The notes under the pieces were generated by a model. It ran no database searches, was not told where the DNA came from, and saw nothing but the letters and a program-made list of their open reading frames with translations. DNA of 64,000 bases from assembly GCF_900109045.1 (NCBI RefSeq), contig NZ_FNYL01000005.1, positions 248,001 to 312,000 on the forward strand, in the 5' to 3' direction. The DNA is from Dyadobacter sp. SG02 (GTDB taxonomy: Bacteria > Bacteroidota > Bacteroidia > Cytophagales > Spirosomataceae). The translations under genes and the position numbers were made by a program. Shown one piece after another: positions 17,458 to 26,719 of this stretch (positions are counted from its first letter, which is position 1; every line of letters begins with the position of its first letter).

Positions 17458-19431
17458 ATGAAAAAACTGCTACTCCTCCATTTTCTGTCGCTTTTATTCA
17501 CCTGTGTTCGTGCACAGGCTACGCGTGAGATTTCCTCGCCCGACGGCACCATACGGCTCGTGGCTTATATGAATGACCAGCTCCGGTACAGTGTCTATTT
17601 CAAAAACCGGCTGATCCTCTCGCCGTCGGAAATCGACATGGCGCTCAGCGATGGCAAGAAACTTTCGAATGGGCTTTCCAGGCCGCAATTCGCGGAAAGG
17701 AGTGTTAACGAAACTATTATTTCGCCGGTACCCGAGAAGCGCATCCGCATTCCCGACCGCTACAAGGAACTCAAAATCACCCTGCGCAATGGATTCGCCG
17801 TCATTTTCAGGGTGTACGATGATGGGGTTGCCTATCGCATTGCCACTTTGCTCCCCGGCGACATGACCGTTCGCTCCGAAACGGCAGCATTCCGTTTTCC
17901 GGCCAACCATCCGGTGTATTTCCCGGAAGTGGCCCCGCCGTCGAACATGGACATTTACCATACGAGCTTCGAAGAACCGTACACGATCAAGCCGCTGGAA
18001 CACATTCATTCGAAGAATCTGCTCTTCTCCCCGGTGCTCGTTGCACCGAAAGATTCGCCTAAAATCGGCATTACCGAATCGGACCTCGAAGACTATCCCG
18101 GCATGTTCCTCAGCGGCAATGCGGAAAAGGCGCTGTTCGGACATTTCGCCCCCTACCCGGCCGAAGAAACGGAAACGAAAGAGCTCTACTCCACGCGCTA
18201 CGTGTCCAAACGGGCCGATTTTCTCGCAAAAACCAAAGGGACGCGGGCATTTCCGTGGCGGGTGCTGATCATCGCGCCGGAGGACAAGGACTTACCCGGT
18301 AACGACCTGGTTTACAGGCTCGCGAGCCCGTCGCGCGTGGCGGATATATCATGGGTGAGGCCCGGCAAGGCAACGGACGAGTGGATCATTACTTCCAATA
18401 TTTTCAATGTGCCTTTCAAAAGCGGCATCAATACCGCCACCTACAAATACTACATCGATTTTGCCAAACGATTTGGTTTCGAACGCATTATGATGGACGC
18501 CGGTTGGAGCGACAACAATGATCTGTTCAAAATCAACCCGGACATCGATATGGACGAAATCATGGCCTATGCCAAAAGCAAAGGCGTGGGCGTGAGTATG
18601 TGGACGCTCGCGCTTACCCTCGACAAGCAGCTCGAACCGGCCCTGGAACAGTTCAGCAAATGGGGCGTGGACTTCATAATGACCGATTTCATCAACCGCG
18701 ACGACCAGAAAGCGGTGCAGTTCTTTTACAAAATAGCGGAAGCCTGCGCCCGGCATAAGATCATGCTCATGTTTCACGGGGCATTCAAACCCGCCGGATT
18801 CAACCGCACGTTCCCGCACGCGATCGCACGCGAGGCGGTGCTGGGATCGGAATACAATATGTGGAGCGCCAAAGCGACGCCGGAGCATAATGTGCTGCTC
18901 GCATTCATCCGCATGCTCGGCGGCCCGCTCGATTACGAGCCGGGAATGCTCAACAACGCGACACCCAAAGGCTTCCACGCGATGCCCGAGAACGTGATGT
19001 CGCTTACTACACGGACGCAGCAACTGGCCATGTTCCTCGTATATGAAAGCCCGATCCAGTTTTTCGCCGGTAATCCCTCGCAGGGCATGAACGAACCTGC
19101 ATTCATGGAGCTGCTCGGCAGTATACCGACCGTCTGGGACACGACCCGCATCCTCGACGCGCGTCTGGGCGATTATGTCGTCACAGCCCGAAAAAAGGGC
19201 ACCGAATGGTACATCGGTGCATTGAATGACTCGACAGCCCGAGAACTCGCCATTCCACTGGATTTCCTCCCCGCGGGCAATTACCAGGCTACCATCTGTG
19301 AGGACGGGGTCAACGCCGATCGCTACCCCGCCGATTACCGCCTTTCCGAAGCGCTGCTCACCCCAGGAGATAATTTGAAAATCCGTATGGCACCGGGCGG
19401 CGGGTATTTGGTACGGCTACGGCGGCAGTGA
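17458..19431 (+). CDS. GH97 family glycoside hydrolase (alpha-glucosidase/alpha-galactosidase class)
   Basis: 657 aa, exported: the signal peptide ends near VRAQ (residue 20). The N-terminal beta-sandwich (~22-290) carries SPDG and NDQLRYSV. The catalytic (beta/alpha)8 barrel (~300-560) has IMMDAGWSD (345-352), TDF (Asp410), FHGAFKPAGF (439-448) and REAVLGSE (Glu459, Glu465). A C-terminal beta domain follows. Family members cleave alpha-glucosides by inversion or alpha-galactosides by retention; I cannot decide which. The tryptophan-rich segment normal before the barrel is degenerate here (DEWIITSN). It stands alone, not in a Sus operon. Confidence 0.88.
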   Translation: MKKLLLLHFLSLLFTCVRAQATREISSPDGTIRLVAYMNDQLRYSVYFKNRLILSPSEIDMALSDGKKLSNGLSRPQFAERSVNETIISPVPEKRIRIPDRYKELKITLRNGFAVIFRVYDDGVAYRIATLLPGDMTVRSETAAFRFPANHPVYFPEVAPPSNMDIYHTSFEEPYTIKPLEHIHSKNLLFSPVLVAPKDSPKIGITESDLEDYPGMFLSGNAEKALFGHFAPYPAEETETKELYSTRYVSKRADFLAKTKGTRAFPWRVLIIAPEDKDLPGNDLVYRLASPSRVADISWVRPGKATDEWIITSNIFNVPFKSGINTATYKYYIDFAKRFGFERIMMDAGWSDNNDLFKINPDIDMDEIMAYAKSKGVGVSMWTLALTLDKQLEPALEQFSKWGVDFIMTDFINRDDQKAVQFFYKIAEACARHKIMLMFHGAFKPAGFNRTFPHAIAREAVLGSEYNMWSAKATPEHNVLLAFIRMLGGPLDYEPGMLNNATPKGFHAMPENVMSLTTRTQQLAMFLVYESPIQFFAGNPSQGMNEPAFMELLGSIPTVWDTTRILDARLGDYVVTARKKGTEWYIGALNDSTARELAIPLDFLPAGNYQATICEDGVNADRYPADYRLSEALLTPGDNLKIRMAPGGGYLVRLRRQ

Positions 19432-19555
19432 GCGGTTATCTACTATTTCTGTTGCTGATCTACAATATTTGGCAAAACTGACGGGATGCGGTTGCTTTGT
19501 TTTGTCGGCAGTGCCTTGTCCTGCCGTACACACATTTATAGCACCAATCATGTAG

Positions 19556-19591
19556 TATGTAATGCATAGTACCTAACATTACATAGCTTTG
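19556..19591 (+). promoter_or_regulatory. Operator-like inverted repeat overlapping a promoter
   Basis: TATGTAATG (19556-19564) and its complement CATTACATA (19577-19585) flank 12 bp, and the second arm runs into TAGCTTTG (19584-19591), a TAnnTTTG -7 element. A repressor bound here would block the promoter of the membrane protein gene at 19607. The ATGTA/TACAT arms recall PadR/MarR-type sites, but the regulator is unknown. Confidence 0.5.
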
Positions 19592-19606
19592 TAAAAAACA
19601 TTAGCC

Positions 19607-20329
19607 ATGAACACTTTTGAAGAAGATCAATTACCATTTCCCGGGCGCTGGCTAGGCGGTATTTCGCTTATGCTGGCGCCCGTTTTGCTGCTCGCGGGCG
19701 AGTTGTTGAAATTCCGGTTCGATTTTTTCTTTCCGGAGCAACTGAGGGCGTATCAGAGCCATCCTACATTGATGTTCACCGCTTATAGCCTGTTCCTGGC
19801 CGGTAATATGCTGCTCTGGCCGGCCATTATCACTCTCGCAAACCTCATCGGGCGCACAAAGCCTGTGTGGGCGGTATGGGGCGGCAGTCTGGTACTATTC
19901 GGGCTTTTTGCGCGGACTTTCCATTCGGGGATCAACCACCTGGCATTCCAGCTCGTCAATATCCTGACCCTGCCGAAAGCCACGGAAGTGGTAGCGCAAT
20001 CGTACGGTGCATTTCACATCGTTTCGACGCTTTCCGGCGCTATCTTGTTCGGCTGGGCAGTGTTGGCGGTGGGAGCCTGGATTTCGGGCACATTGCGGCC
20101 GTTTCAGGTCGTGGCACTGGCCATGATGTCTGCGCTGATGATCGGGGTGTTGAAGGGCGGAACCGTAATGTCGGTGATCGCTACGGCTTGCCTTTGCATT
20201 GCGCTCCTGCCCCTGGGCGTACGGGTACTCGCACACGGAAGCATGCCGCCCGCGAGACTGTTCTGGGGCTGGCTGATATTTTCTTCGGCTGTAATCGGCT
20301 TATTTTTCTTCCTCGGACAGGCGGGATGA
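19607..20329 (+). CDS. Six-helix integral membrane protein of unknown function
   Basis: 240 aa, almost entirely hydrophobic, with about six transmembrane helices starting near residues 15, 55, 82, 135, 160 and 218. No cofactor motif; a few polar residues (HSGINH near 106-111) could bind a metal or haem but this is not established. The N-terminus is cytoplasmic and acidic. The promoter carries an operator-like repeat, so the gene is probably repressed until a signal arrives. Its 3' end overlaps the convergent PepSY gene by 30 bp. Confidence 0.7.
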   Translation: MNTFEEDQLPFPGRWLGGISLMLAPVLLLAGELLKFRFDFFFPEQLRAYQSHPTLMFTAYSLFLAGNMLLWPAIITLANLIGRTKPVWAVWGGSLVLFGLFARTFHSGINHLAFQLVNILTLPKATEVVAQSYGAFHIVSTLSGAILFGWAVLAVGAWISGTLRPFQVVALAMMSALMIGVLKGGTVMSVIATACLCIALLPLGVRVLAHGSMPPARLFWGWLIFSSAVIGLFFFLGQAG

Positions 20330-21568
20330 TATGGATGCGTAAACAGGCTTTGCCTTCACGGAAACGCTCGTCTTCCGGGGCAGAGCCACTCCATTCCCAC
20401 TCTTTTCTCCCTGTTTTCCCTTTCCCCCTTTTTTCCTGCGTCCCCACCAGATCACAAAACCGGTAATGGGCAGACTGGCGCAGATGAGCCCCGCAAAGAA
20501 AGTGAGTATCTTGCTCGGCAAACCCGCCCAGGCGCCTACGTGCAGGTCGAAATTCATGGCGTAGGCTTTCTCTCCATTGGTCAGTTCTACGAAAGAACGC
20601 GAACGCAGTTTCGTGCCGCTAAACTGGTCGTATTGACCCTGAATACGGTCGTAGCGGTTGCTTCCGGTCAGATAAGTGGTCGCATTGATGGGCAATTTGC
20701 CAGCCACCGGGAAGTTGATCAGGTAGCCATATGCATTGGGTTGGTCGGCTCGCAAGGTGGCAAATACGCGATCGACGGCCTTCACGTCCCTGCTCTGCGT
20801 CGTATCGGAGAAAACGGCAGGTACATCGGCCAGCTTTCCGCCGTCGGCGACTGTTTTAACCCCTTTTTCAAACCAGTCGAACGCCCATACCAGCCCGGTA
20901 ACCGCGCTCATGAACAAGAGTGCGCACGCATAGAAGCCCAGCACATTGTGCAGGTCGTAGTTCACGCGTTTCAATTTGGCATTCCATTTGATTTTGAAGC
21001 TCTTATCCGTGCCCGACTTATTCCATTTGGTCGGCCACCAAAGTACCAGCCCGGAAATAAGGATCAATACAAAGGCCAGTACCGAGTAACTGACCACCGT
21101 ATGGCCAATCTTTTCGCCAAACAACATCCGCATGTGCAACCCGAGCACGAGCGTAAAAAACTCGTTTCTCGAATCTTCGAGTTTCACTACCTCGCCGGTG
21201 TACGGGTTCACGTACGACCGCATGTAATATTTGTAGTAATCCCAATGCGAAAAACCCTCCTTATCCACCTTCAAAGCCCTGAAAATGTACGTCCGGTCGG
21301 GTTGAGAGGATATTTCAACCCGCGTAACGGGCCGCTTTTCTCCTACCGCTTTTTGTGCGGCGGCCTGCAATTGGCTCAACGGCAGTTTGGGTTTATTTTC
21401 AGGTTGAATAAAAAGACGATCCTGGTAAACCAACGGTTTGATCTCATCTGTAAACACGTAAGTGGCGCCGGTGAGACCGATGACGATGATCACAATCCCG
21501 GACGCCAGCCCCAGCCAGAGGTGTAACGTTCCGATAAGCTTGCCAAGGGCTGTCTTTTTCTGAGACAT
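20300..21568 (-). CDS. PepSY-associated transmembrane protein (PiuB-like)
   Basis: 422 aa with the four-helix PepSY_TM layout: helix 1 at ~15-37 (LHLWLGLASGIVIIVIGLTG), a large extracytoplasmic PepSY-containing loop, paired helices near 160 and 215, and a final helix near 365-385 before a basic tail. Conserved histidines in LHLWLG, LGLHMRM, YDLHN and DLHVGAW could ligate haem. Relatives accompany siderophore receptors and are proposed to reduce ferric siderophores in the inner membrane. No TonB receptor is adjacent, so an iron role is by family only. Confidence 0.88.
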   Translation of the reverse strand: MSQKKTALGKLIGTLHLWLGLASGIVIIVIGLTGATYVFTDEIKPLVYQDRLFIQPENKPKLPLSQLQAAAQKAVGEKRPVTRVEISSQPDRTYIFRALKVDKEGFSHWDYYKYYMRSYVNPYTGEVVKLEDSRNEFFTLVLGLHMRMLFGEKIGHTVVSYSVLAFVLILISGLVLWWPTKWNKSGTDKSFKIKWNAKLKRVNYDLHNVLGFYACALLFMSAVTGLVWAFDWFEKGVKTVADGGKLADVPAVFSDTTQSRDVKAVDRVFATLRADQPNAYGYLINFPVAGKLPINATTYLTGSNRYDRIQGQYDQFSGTKLRSRSFVELTNGEKAYAMNFDLHVGAWAGLPSKILTFFAGLICASLPITGFVIWWGRRKKGGKGKQGEKSGNGVALPRKTSVSVKAKPVYASISSRLSEEEK

Positions 21569-21758
21569 GAATCAGTTTGGGTTTGATAGCCGCCAAAAAG
21601 GCGCTTGATTTGCTCAAAAACGTATCTGAACGCTTTTGCAGCAAAGAAAAACCCTATTTAGTTTAATTACAAATTATTAAACCGCGCAATGCTGATTATT
21701 TTCATTCAAAATAAAAATAGGGAATTGCCGGCTACCGGAAACTAGCTGGCAAAACCGT

Positions 21759-21792
21759 ATTGCCCACCGCTTTCCTATTTCTTTTAATTTTG
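21759..21792 (+). promoter_or_regulatory. Promoter for the kinase gene at 21826
   Basis: ATTG at 21759-21762, a 22-bp spacer and TAATTTTG at 21785-21792. It lies inside the upstream extension of the longest reading frame, which argues that translation begins at the ATG at 21826. Confidence 0.55.
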
Positions 21793-21825
21793 CACGCTGT
21801 TCAGCCCATTACCCGACGCCAAACC

Positions 21826-22881
21826 ATGAAGCCCGCCTTTTTTTCAAAGTATGAATGGTGGTACCATCTCGCGATGATGCCCGTCTGCTTCGCGCTGGGC
21901 AACTACTATTTGCTGGGCGAACAATACTTTCTGCATTTGCCCACGTTCCTTGTTGCCACGGCACTCGCGTCGGTGCTCTATTGGTTTTCGGTGGTTATAC
22001 TGACGGTCGTGATCCGCAAAACCGCAGGCAGTTCGGCAGAGGGGCACATTACCCGACAGATGCTGAAAATGCTCTGGAAACTGGCGGCGGCTACGATCGT
22101 ACTGATGCTGTTCGACAGCTGGATGTACAGCCTCGTGCCCGGTCTCGATGTGGATTTCAGCTGGTCGAAAATCGGGCCGATGGTGCTGGTGGGGTTGCTA
22201 TGCGACGCATTCATTTGTGCATTGCTCGGTTTGTTCTACGCATTGCAGCAATGGAAAAACGATCAGGCCGACGACGAGAAACTGGCCCGGCAGTCGCTGG
22301 AAGTGGAGTTCGATGCATTGAAAGGCCAGGTTAATCCGCATTTTTTATTCAATAGTCTCAATACCCTTTCCTCGCTCATTGGCCCCGATCCCGAACAGGC
22401 CGAGGATTTTGTGGAAGACCTTGCGCGCATTTACCGGTATATGCTGCAAGGCGGCCGCACCGAACTGGTACCGCTCCAATCCGAGCTCAGTTTCCTGGAA
22501 GTGTACGTACGATTGCTGAAAGTGCGTTACCACGATGCGCTCGTCGTGCACCTCCCCGATCGCTGCCCGCCCGAGCTGACGATCCCGCCGCTGATGTTGC
22601 AGATACTGGTCGACAATGCGGTGCAGTACAATGTATTATCGGCCACCCGCCCGCTTATCGTAACGATCGCCCTTACCGACGACCGGGCCATCCGGGTTAC
22701 CAACAATGTTCAAATGCGCCACCGCACCCTCGGCGCTACCGGAACGGGCCTGCGGGGACTTTCGGCCAAGCTGCTCACATTTACTCCCCGGAAATTGACC
22801 ATTCAGGAAAACAACGATATTTTCTCCGTGACCATCCCGCTCCTGCCCGACGCAATGCCCGCCCAGGTTCCAGTGCAATGA
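21826..22881 (+). CDS. LytS-type sensor histidine kinase
   Basis: 351-aa membrane kinase: helices at about 12-30, 40-63, 85-104 and 117-140, then the H box VNPHFLFNSLNTL (His172). The N box is DNAVQYNVL (263-271), where the usual His is Tyr268. The G-box region GTGLRGLSAKL is present. The start is the ATG after the TAATTTTG promoter. It is followed by a second kinase with its own promoter and then a LytTR regulator, so one regulator may serve two sensors. No extracytoplasmic sensor domain is visible. Confidence 0.9.
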   Translation: MKPAFFSKYEWWYHLAMMPVCFALGNYYLLGEQYFLHLPTFLVATALASVLYWFSVVILTVVIRKTAGSSAEGHITRQMLKMLWKLAAATIVLMLFDSWMYSLVPGLDVDFSWSKIGPMVLVGLLCDAFICALLGLFYALQQWKNDQADDEKLARQSLEVEFDALKGQVNPHFLFNSLNTLSSLIGPDPEQAEDFVEDLARIYRYMLQGGRTELVPLQSELSFLEVYVRLLKVRYHDALVVHLPDRCPPELTIPPLMLQILVDNAVQYNVLSATRPLIVTIALTDDRAIRVTNNVQMRHRTLGATGTGLRGLSAKLLTFTPRKLTIQENNDIFSVTIPLLPDAMPAQVPVQ

Positions 22882-22923
22882 CAATTCATGCCAATAAAAA
22901 TACAGTTGGTGCAACTTCGGCGC

Positions 22924-22952
22924 TTGCCGTTTCGCACATTACCCTAATTTTG
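22924..22952 (+). promoter_or_regulatory. Promoter for the kinase-regulator pair
   Basis: TTG at 22924-22926, an 18-bp spacer and TAATTTTG at 22945-22952, about 55 bp before the kinase ATG at 23008. The -7 box is identical to the one before the preceding kinase, suggesting parallel control. Confidence 0.6.
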
Positions 22953-23007
22953 GAAATAGTCGCAATGAAATTGCCGCTGCCCGCACGGAACACGCGGCTG
23001 CCTAACC

Positions 23008-24117
23008 ATGAAGAAAAGAGCATTATTTGAAAAACTTCCGGACAAAATCCCTTCGGCAAGCACGCCCGCTTACGCCGTAGCTGCGTTGGTGTTCCTGCTG
23101 TTTTTCAATTATATAACAGTCGGCGTACATGCATTCGGCGACCTGATCCTTTTCCTGGGAGCGACCTTGCTGAATGCCGTCATTCTCGCGAGCGCCTGTT
23201 ACGCACAATCGCGCGTGACTCGCTACATTACAACGCATTATGGCGAGTTACAGAAAACGCTTATCCGTGTCGCGTTGACCATTTCCGCGCTTGCTTTGGT
23301 ATCCGGCTGTTTCGTACTGCTGACGGCCTGGGTTTATATCGATCAAAGGCTCTTCGGCTCCACACTGACCGTTCATACATTGGTGATTGTTTATGTTGTA
23401 AATCTGTCGGCTATTGTGCTGTTTACCGGCCTTTGGGAGACATTCGACGCGCTGGCGCGCTGGCGGCAGCACGAGATCAACACCGAACGCTTGATGAAAG
23501 AGAATGTCAATGGCCAGCTCGAAAGCCTGAAAGCGCAGGTCAGCCCGCATTTTTTATTCAATACATTAAACTCCCTTTCCGCGTTGATCGGTGAAGACCC
23601 GGAGAAAGCCGAACAGTTTGTGGACGAAATGGCGCGCGTGTACCGGTACCTTTTGCAAACGAACCATTCGTCGGTTGATCAGGGCGATTTCGGGCAGTTA
23701 ACGACGTTAAAAAAAGAATTGTCGTTCATAGAATCATACGGACACCTGTTGAAAACGCGTTACGGCGACGGTATGAAGCTATACATTCATGTGGAAGAAA
23801 GCTTCCTGGACAGCCGCATTCCGCCGTTGACATTGCAACTATTGGTTGAAAACGCAGTGAAACACAATGTGATACGAGCCAGCAGGCCGCTCACGATTTT
23901 TATATTAAGTACAGTGGACGGGCAACTGATGGTACGCAATAATTTGCAGAAGAAAAACCTGACCGCCGGTGCCGAGAACATCGAATCCACCCACGTAGGG
24001 CTGATCAATATCATCACCAAATACCAGCTTTTGAGCGAGTACCGCCCGGGCCTGCCCGAGCCGTTGATCGAAAGTAACCACGAGTTTTTTACAGTAACCT
24101 TACCATTGATTTCCTGA
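23008..24117 (+). CDS. LytS-type sensor histidine kinase, partner of the LytTR regulator
   Basis: 369 aa with four membrane helices at about 20-40, 45-65, 88-110 and 122-142, the H box VSPHFLFNTLNSL (His181) and a canonical N box VENAVKHNVI. The C-terminal HATPase region contains GLINIITKYQLL. The response-regulator gene starts 5 bp after the stop, so the two are surely cotranscribed and form a cognate two-component system. Of the four kinases in the window this one has the most standard ATP-binding residues. Signal unknown. Confidence 0.93.
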   Translation: MKKRALFEKLPDKIPSASTPAYAVAALVFLLFFNYITVGVHAFGDLILFLGATLLNAVILASACYAQSRVTRYITTHYGELQKTLIRVALTISALALVSGCFVLLTAWVYIDQRLFGSTLTVHTLVIVYVVNLSAIVLFTGLWETFDALARWRQHEINTERLMKENVNGQLESLKAQVSPHFLFNTLNSLSALIGEDPEKAEQFVDEMARVYRYLLQTNHSSVDQGDFGQLTTLKKELSFIESYGHLLKTRYGDGMKLYIHVEESFLDSRIPPLTLQLLVENAVKHNVIRASRPLTIFILSTVDGQLMVRNNLQKKNLTAGAENIESTHVGLINIITKYQLLSEYRPGLPEPLIESNHEFFTVTLPLIS

Positions 24118-24122
24118 AAAGC

Positions 24123-24908
24123 ATGAATGCGCTTATCGTTGAAGATGAAGATTTGTCGGTCCGCCGCCTCAAAAAAATGATCGGAGAAGTAGCACCGTCG
24201 CTGCAAATTGCAGGTGTCACCGACAGTATCGAGCAAACGGTCGAATGGGTACTTGAAAACCGCGCCGCCGGTAAAGCCGACCCGGACCTGATTTTCCTCG
24301 ATATTGAATTATCCGATGGCCAGAGCTTCGAAATCTTCAACCGTATCGAAGTGTCGAGCGCGATCATCTTCACTACTTCCTACGACGAATACGCATTGCA
24401 GGCATTCAAACACAACAGCATCGATTACCTCCTGAAACCGGTGCACCGCGACGACCTCCAACGGGCATTGCAGAAATACGAAAAAATGAAGGTGCAACCT
24501 GCGGGTGACCAATCCCTGGCCGGTATCCGGAAATTGCTCGAAGATTTCAAAAAAGCATCTTCGGTCGAGTATCGCCAACGTTTTTTAGTGAAGCAAGGGC
24601 AAAAAATGCTTTCGATAGAAGTCAGCGAGATCGCCTACTTCTTCACCGACGACCGATACAGCTTTTTCATGACCGATTCGAACCAGAAAATGCTCGTTGA
24701 CTACACCCTCGACGAACTCGCCGAGTCCCTCGATCCAGCGCGGTTTTTCAGGATCAACCGCGGCATGATGGTCACCCACCGCTCAGTCGGCAAAATCGAC
24801 CCCTATTTCGGCAACCGCCTCGCACTTACATTGCGCCCCGCGCATAACAAAGAAGCGCTCGTGAGCAGGGAAAAAGTAGGCGATTTTAAGGTTTGGATGG
24901 GTAAATAG
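24123..24908 (+). CDS. LytTR-family response regulator
   Basis: 261 aa. The receiver domain (~1-115) has acidic pocket residues Glu7/Asp8, phosphoacceptor Asp60 in IFLDIEL, Thr84/85 and Lys105 in LLKPV. A linker leads to a LytTR DNA-binding domain (~155-258; YFFTDDRYSFF, FFRINRGMMV). It binds DNA as a dimer to direct repeats and activates target genes when phosphorylated by the kinase 5 bp upstream. Its stop is one base from the stop of the convergent phosphoesterase gene, with no terminator between. Confidence 0.95.
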   Translation: MNALIVEDEDLSVRRLKKMIGEVAPSLQIAGVTDSIEQTVEWVLENRAAGKADPDLIFLDIELSDGQSFEIFNRIEVSSAIIFTTSYDEYALQAFKHNSIDYLLKPVHRDDLQRALQKYEKMKVQPAGDQSLAGIRKLLEDFKKASSVEYRQRFLVKQGQKMLSIEVSEIAYFFTDDRYSFFMTDSNQKMLVDYTLDELAESLDPARFFRINRGMMVTHRSVGKIDPYFGNRLALTLRPAHNKEALVSREKVGDFKVWMGK

Positions 24909-24909
24909 G

Positions 24910-26040
24910 TCAAATTTTCAGCACTAGCCGGTCTTCCAGCGCTGCGTTCACACCTGCCTCCACGCGTCGCTCGTGCGGGAGCGTGTAGAATTCCACCGTA
25001 ATCGTAATGCCGCCCGAAGTCCTTTCGAGAAGCACTTTCAGGAAGCCATGTTTGGTATCGCAGCTGTGTTCGAGGTTGATTCCTTCAAACTCGGGCAAAT
25101 TGCTGTCGAAGCGGTAATCGTTCGTGTAAGCCACCGGGTGGAGCTCGTCGTAACCGCCGCTACCGGCCACTATAAATGGCAACACGCGCCCATTGTGGCC
25201 ATAATGCCGGCCGAAACGCTGATAATTATGTACGTGGCCGCTGAAAACGATATCGGGATAAATGCCGGTTTCTTCAAAAACGCCTTCCAGCAACTCGATC
25301 ATCGGCATACTCGACCCGTGGTTAATATCGGCCGAATAGGGCGAATGGTGCAGGCAAAGGATCACGGCTTTTTCTGGACGTTCGCTATCGGCCCTTTTGA
25401 GCTCGTTGATCAGCCATTTTCGCTGCTCGTCGGTCACCGCCCCAAATTTTGTCACATTGGAATACAAGCCGATCATATTCGCGAGCGGCGTGAGGAGCGT
25501 CCAGTACACATTGGGCTGCACCATACTTTTGCGCGCCGCATTACCGCTGAAAGAAACCGTACGGCGTTCGGTATCACAAAAAACAGCCTTGAATGCGTCC
25601 AGGCTGTTGTAACGCACGGGGCTGTCGGGGTTAATGTCGCTATCGTGGTTGCCCGGTATCGCGAAAATCGGGCCGGGATATTTTTGGTAGGGTTCAAAAA
25701 ACTGCCGTTGGTATTGGCTCGCTTCGCCGTGGTTGTACACCACATCGCCCAGGTGAAAGAGAAACTGCGGCTCGTAGCCGGTTTTCTCGGCTGCTTCAAA
25801 CTGCTTCACCATCTCTCCCACGACCAGTTTCTGAAAATCCGGCGTTCGAATGCTCCCCGTATCGCCCACCATATGGAATGCGAGCTTGTGCTGATCCGGC
25901 ACCGGATCAATGGCTTCGAGGTCTAAATGATAAGGATATTTCCCGGACGGTTCCGGAGCAGGCAGGTACTTGAAGCTATCGTCGGGAACGTCTCTTTTGA
26001 AAACGGGTTTGGAGAATTTCTTGAAAAAATCTGATTTCAT
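24910..26040 (-). CDS. Calcineurin-like metallophosphoesterase
   Basis: 376 aa from the ATG at 26040. The five metallophosphoesterase blocks are present in order: GDTGS, LGDVVYNHG, PGNHDSD, LHHSPYS and SGHVHNYQRF. They supply the Asp, Asn and His ligands of a di-metal centre. The spacing and the last block resemble purple acid phosphatase-like enzymes. No signal peptide, so probably cytoplasmic, unlike the other phosphoesterases in this window. Substrate unknown. Confidence 0.92.
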   Translation of the reverse strand: MKSDFFKKFSKPVFKRDVPDDSFKYLPAPEPSGKYPYHLDLEAIDPVPDQHKLAFHMVGDTGSIRTPDFQKLVVGEMVKQFEAAEKTGYEPQFLFHLGDVVYNHGEASQYQRQFFEPYQKYPGPIFAIPGNHDSDINPDSPVRYNSLDAFKAVFCDTERRTVSFSGNAARKSMVQPNVYWTLLTPLANMIGLYSNVTKFGAVTDEQRKWLINELKRADSERPEKAVILCLHHSPYSADINHGSSMPMIELLEGVFEETGIYPDIVFSGHVHNYQRFGRHYGHNGRVLPFIVAGSGGYDELHPVAYTNDYRFDSNLPEFEGINLEHSCDTKHGFLKVLLERTSGGITITVEFYTLPHERRVEAGVNAALEDRLVLKI

Positions 26041-26125
26041 TACGGTTGGCTGCCATTTATCAGCCTTTTGGTATCTTACTGATGGCAAGCTAGCAAAAAA
26101 GGAGCTTGGAACTGTAAAATTTGCA

Positions 26126-26719
26126 TTAATTAGACTGTGCGTGTCGCAATGCTTGCAGCTCTTGGACTATCATTTTGATATCAAAATACATAGTTCTGAA
26201 ATTACATGTTGGTGGTGTTGCTTCGAAGGGATCAACAAATTTGAAGCCGAACCTCGCATAATATCCGGCAATATCATAACCTGTATCGGCATCGTAAAGG
26301 GCATCGACTGTTACAAAACGCGCTCCTACTCGGTTGACCAAATTCGTTGTTACATAGTCCAAAGCCCACTCCAATAGCCTGCGCCCGGCTCCTTTCGCCC
26401 GCTTGTCGGCGGCAAGCCATCCTATTTTTATCGCCGGAAAGGTGTTATATCCTACCCCTTCATCTTTAAGCAGCGGATAATCGGTTGTCAACTTGTCTGC
26501 CATCAATGTGATATAACCGGCGATTTTATTTTCATGCTCGATAACCCAGCATTTGCTGGTGAGGGATTTGCATTCAAGTCGGATCTTCCTTCCTTTAATA
26601 TAGGTAGCAAAGTCATTTCTGACGCATTTAAAACCCTGACCTAGTTCCTCTAAGTCAGGGTTCATTTCTACCACGTTAAAAGTGGAAAAGTCTACTCCTT
26701 CAAATCTTGTCTCCGGCAT
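26126..26719 (-). CDS. GNAT-family acetyltransferase, putative toxin of a TA pair
   Basis: 197 aa from the ATG at 26719, chosen because it overlaps the upstream small gene by 20 bp and follows a purine-rich AGAGAG. The acetyl-CoA P-loop is DKRAKGAGRRLLEWA, consistent with the (R/Q)xxGx(G/A) motif, followed by the usual beta-bulge and a GYYARFGF segment common to GNAT enzymes. Toxins of the TacT/AtaT type are GNAT enzymes that acetylate aminoacyl-tRNA and are encoded downstream of a small antitoxin, as here. The toxin role is inferred from layout; a housekeeping N-acetyltransferase remains possible. Confidence 0.75.
   Translation of the reverse strand: MPETRFEGVDFSTFNVVEMNPDLEELGQGFKCVRNDFATYIKGRKIRLECKSLTSKCWVIEHENKIAGYITLMADKLTTDYPLLKDEGVGYNTFPAIKIGWLAADKRAKGAGRRLLEWALDYVTTNLVNRVGARFVTVDALYDADTGYDIAGYYARFGFKFVDPFEATPPTCNFRTMYFDIKMIVQELQALRHAQSN

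Noticed and set aside
17337-17552. 71-codon minus-strand ORF
   Set aside because: It overlaps the signal-peptide end of the GH97 gene antisense and has no features of its own.
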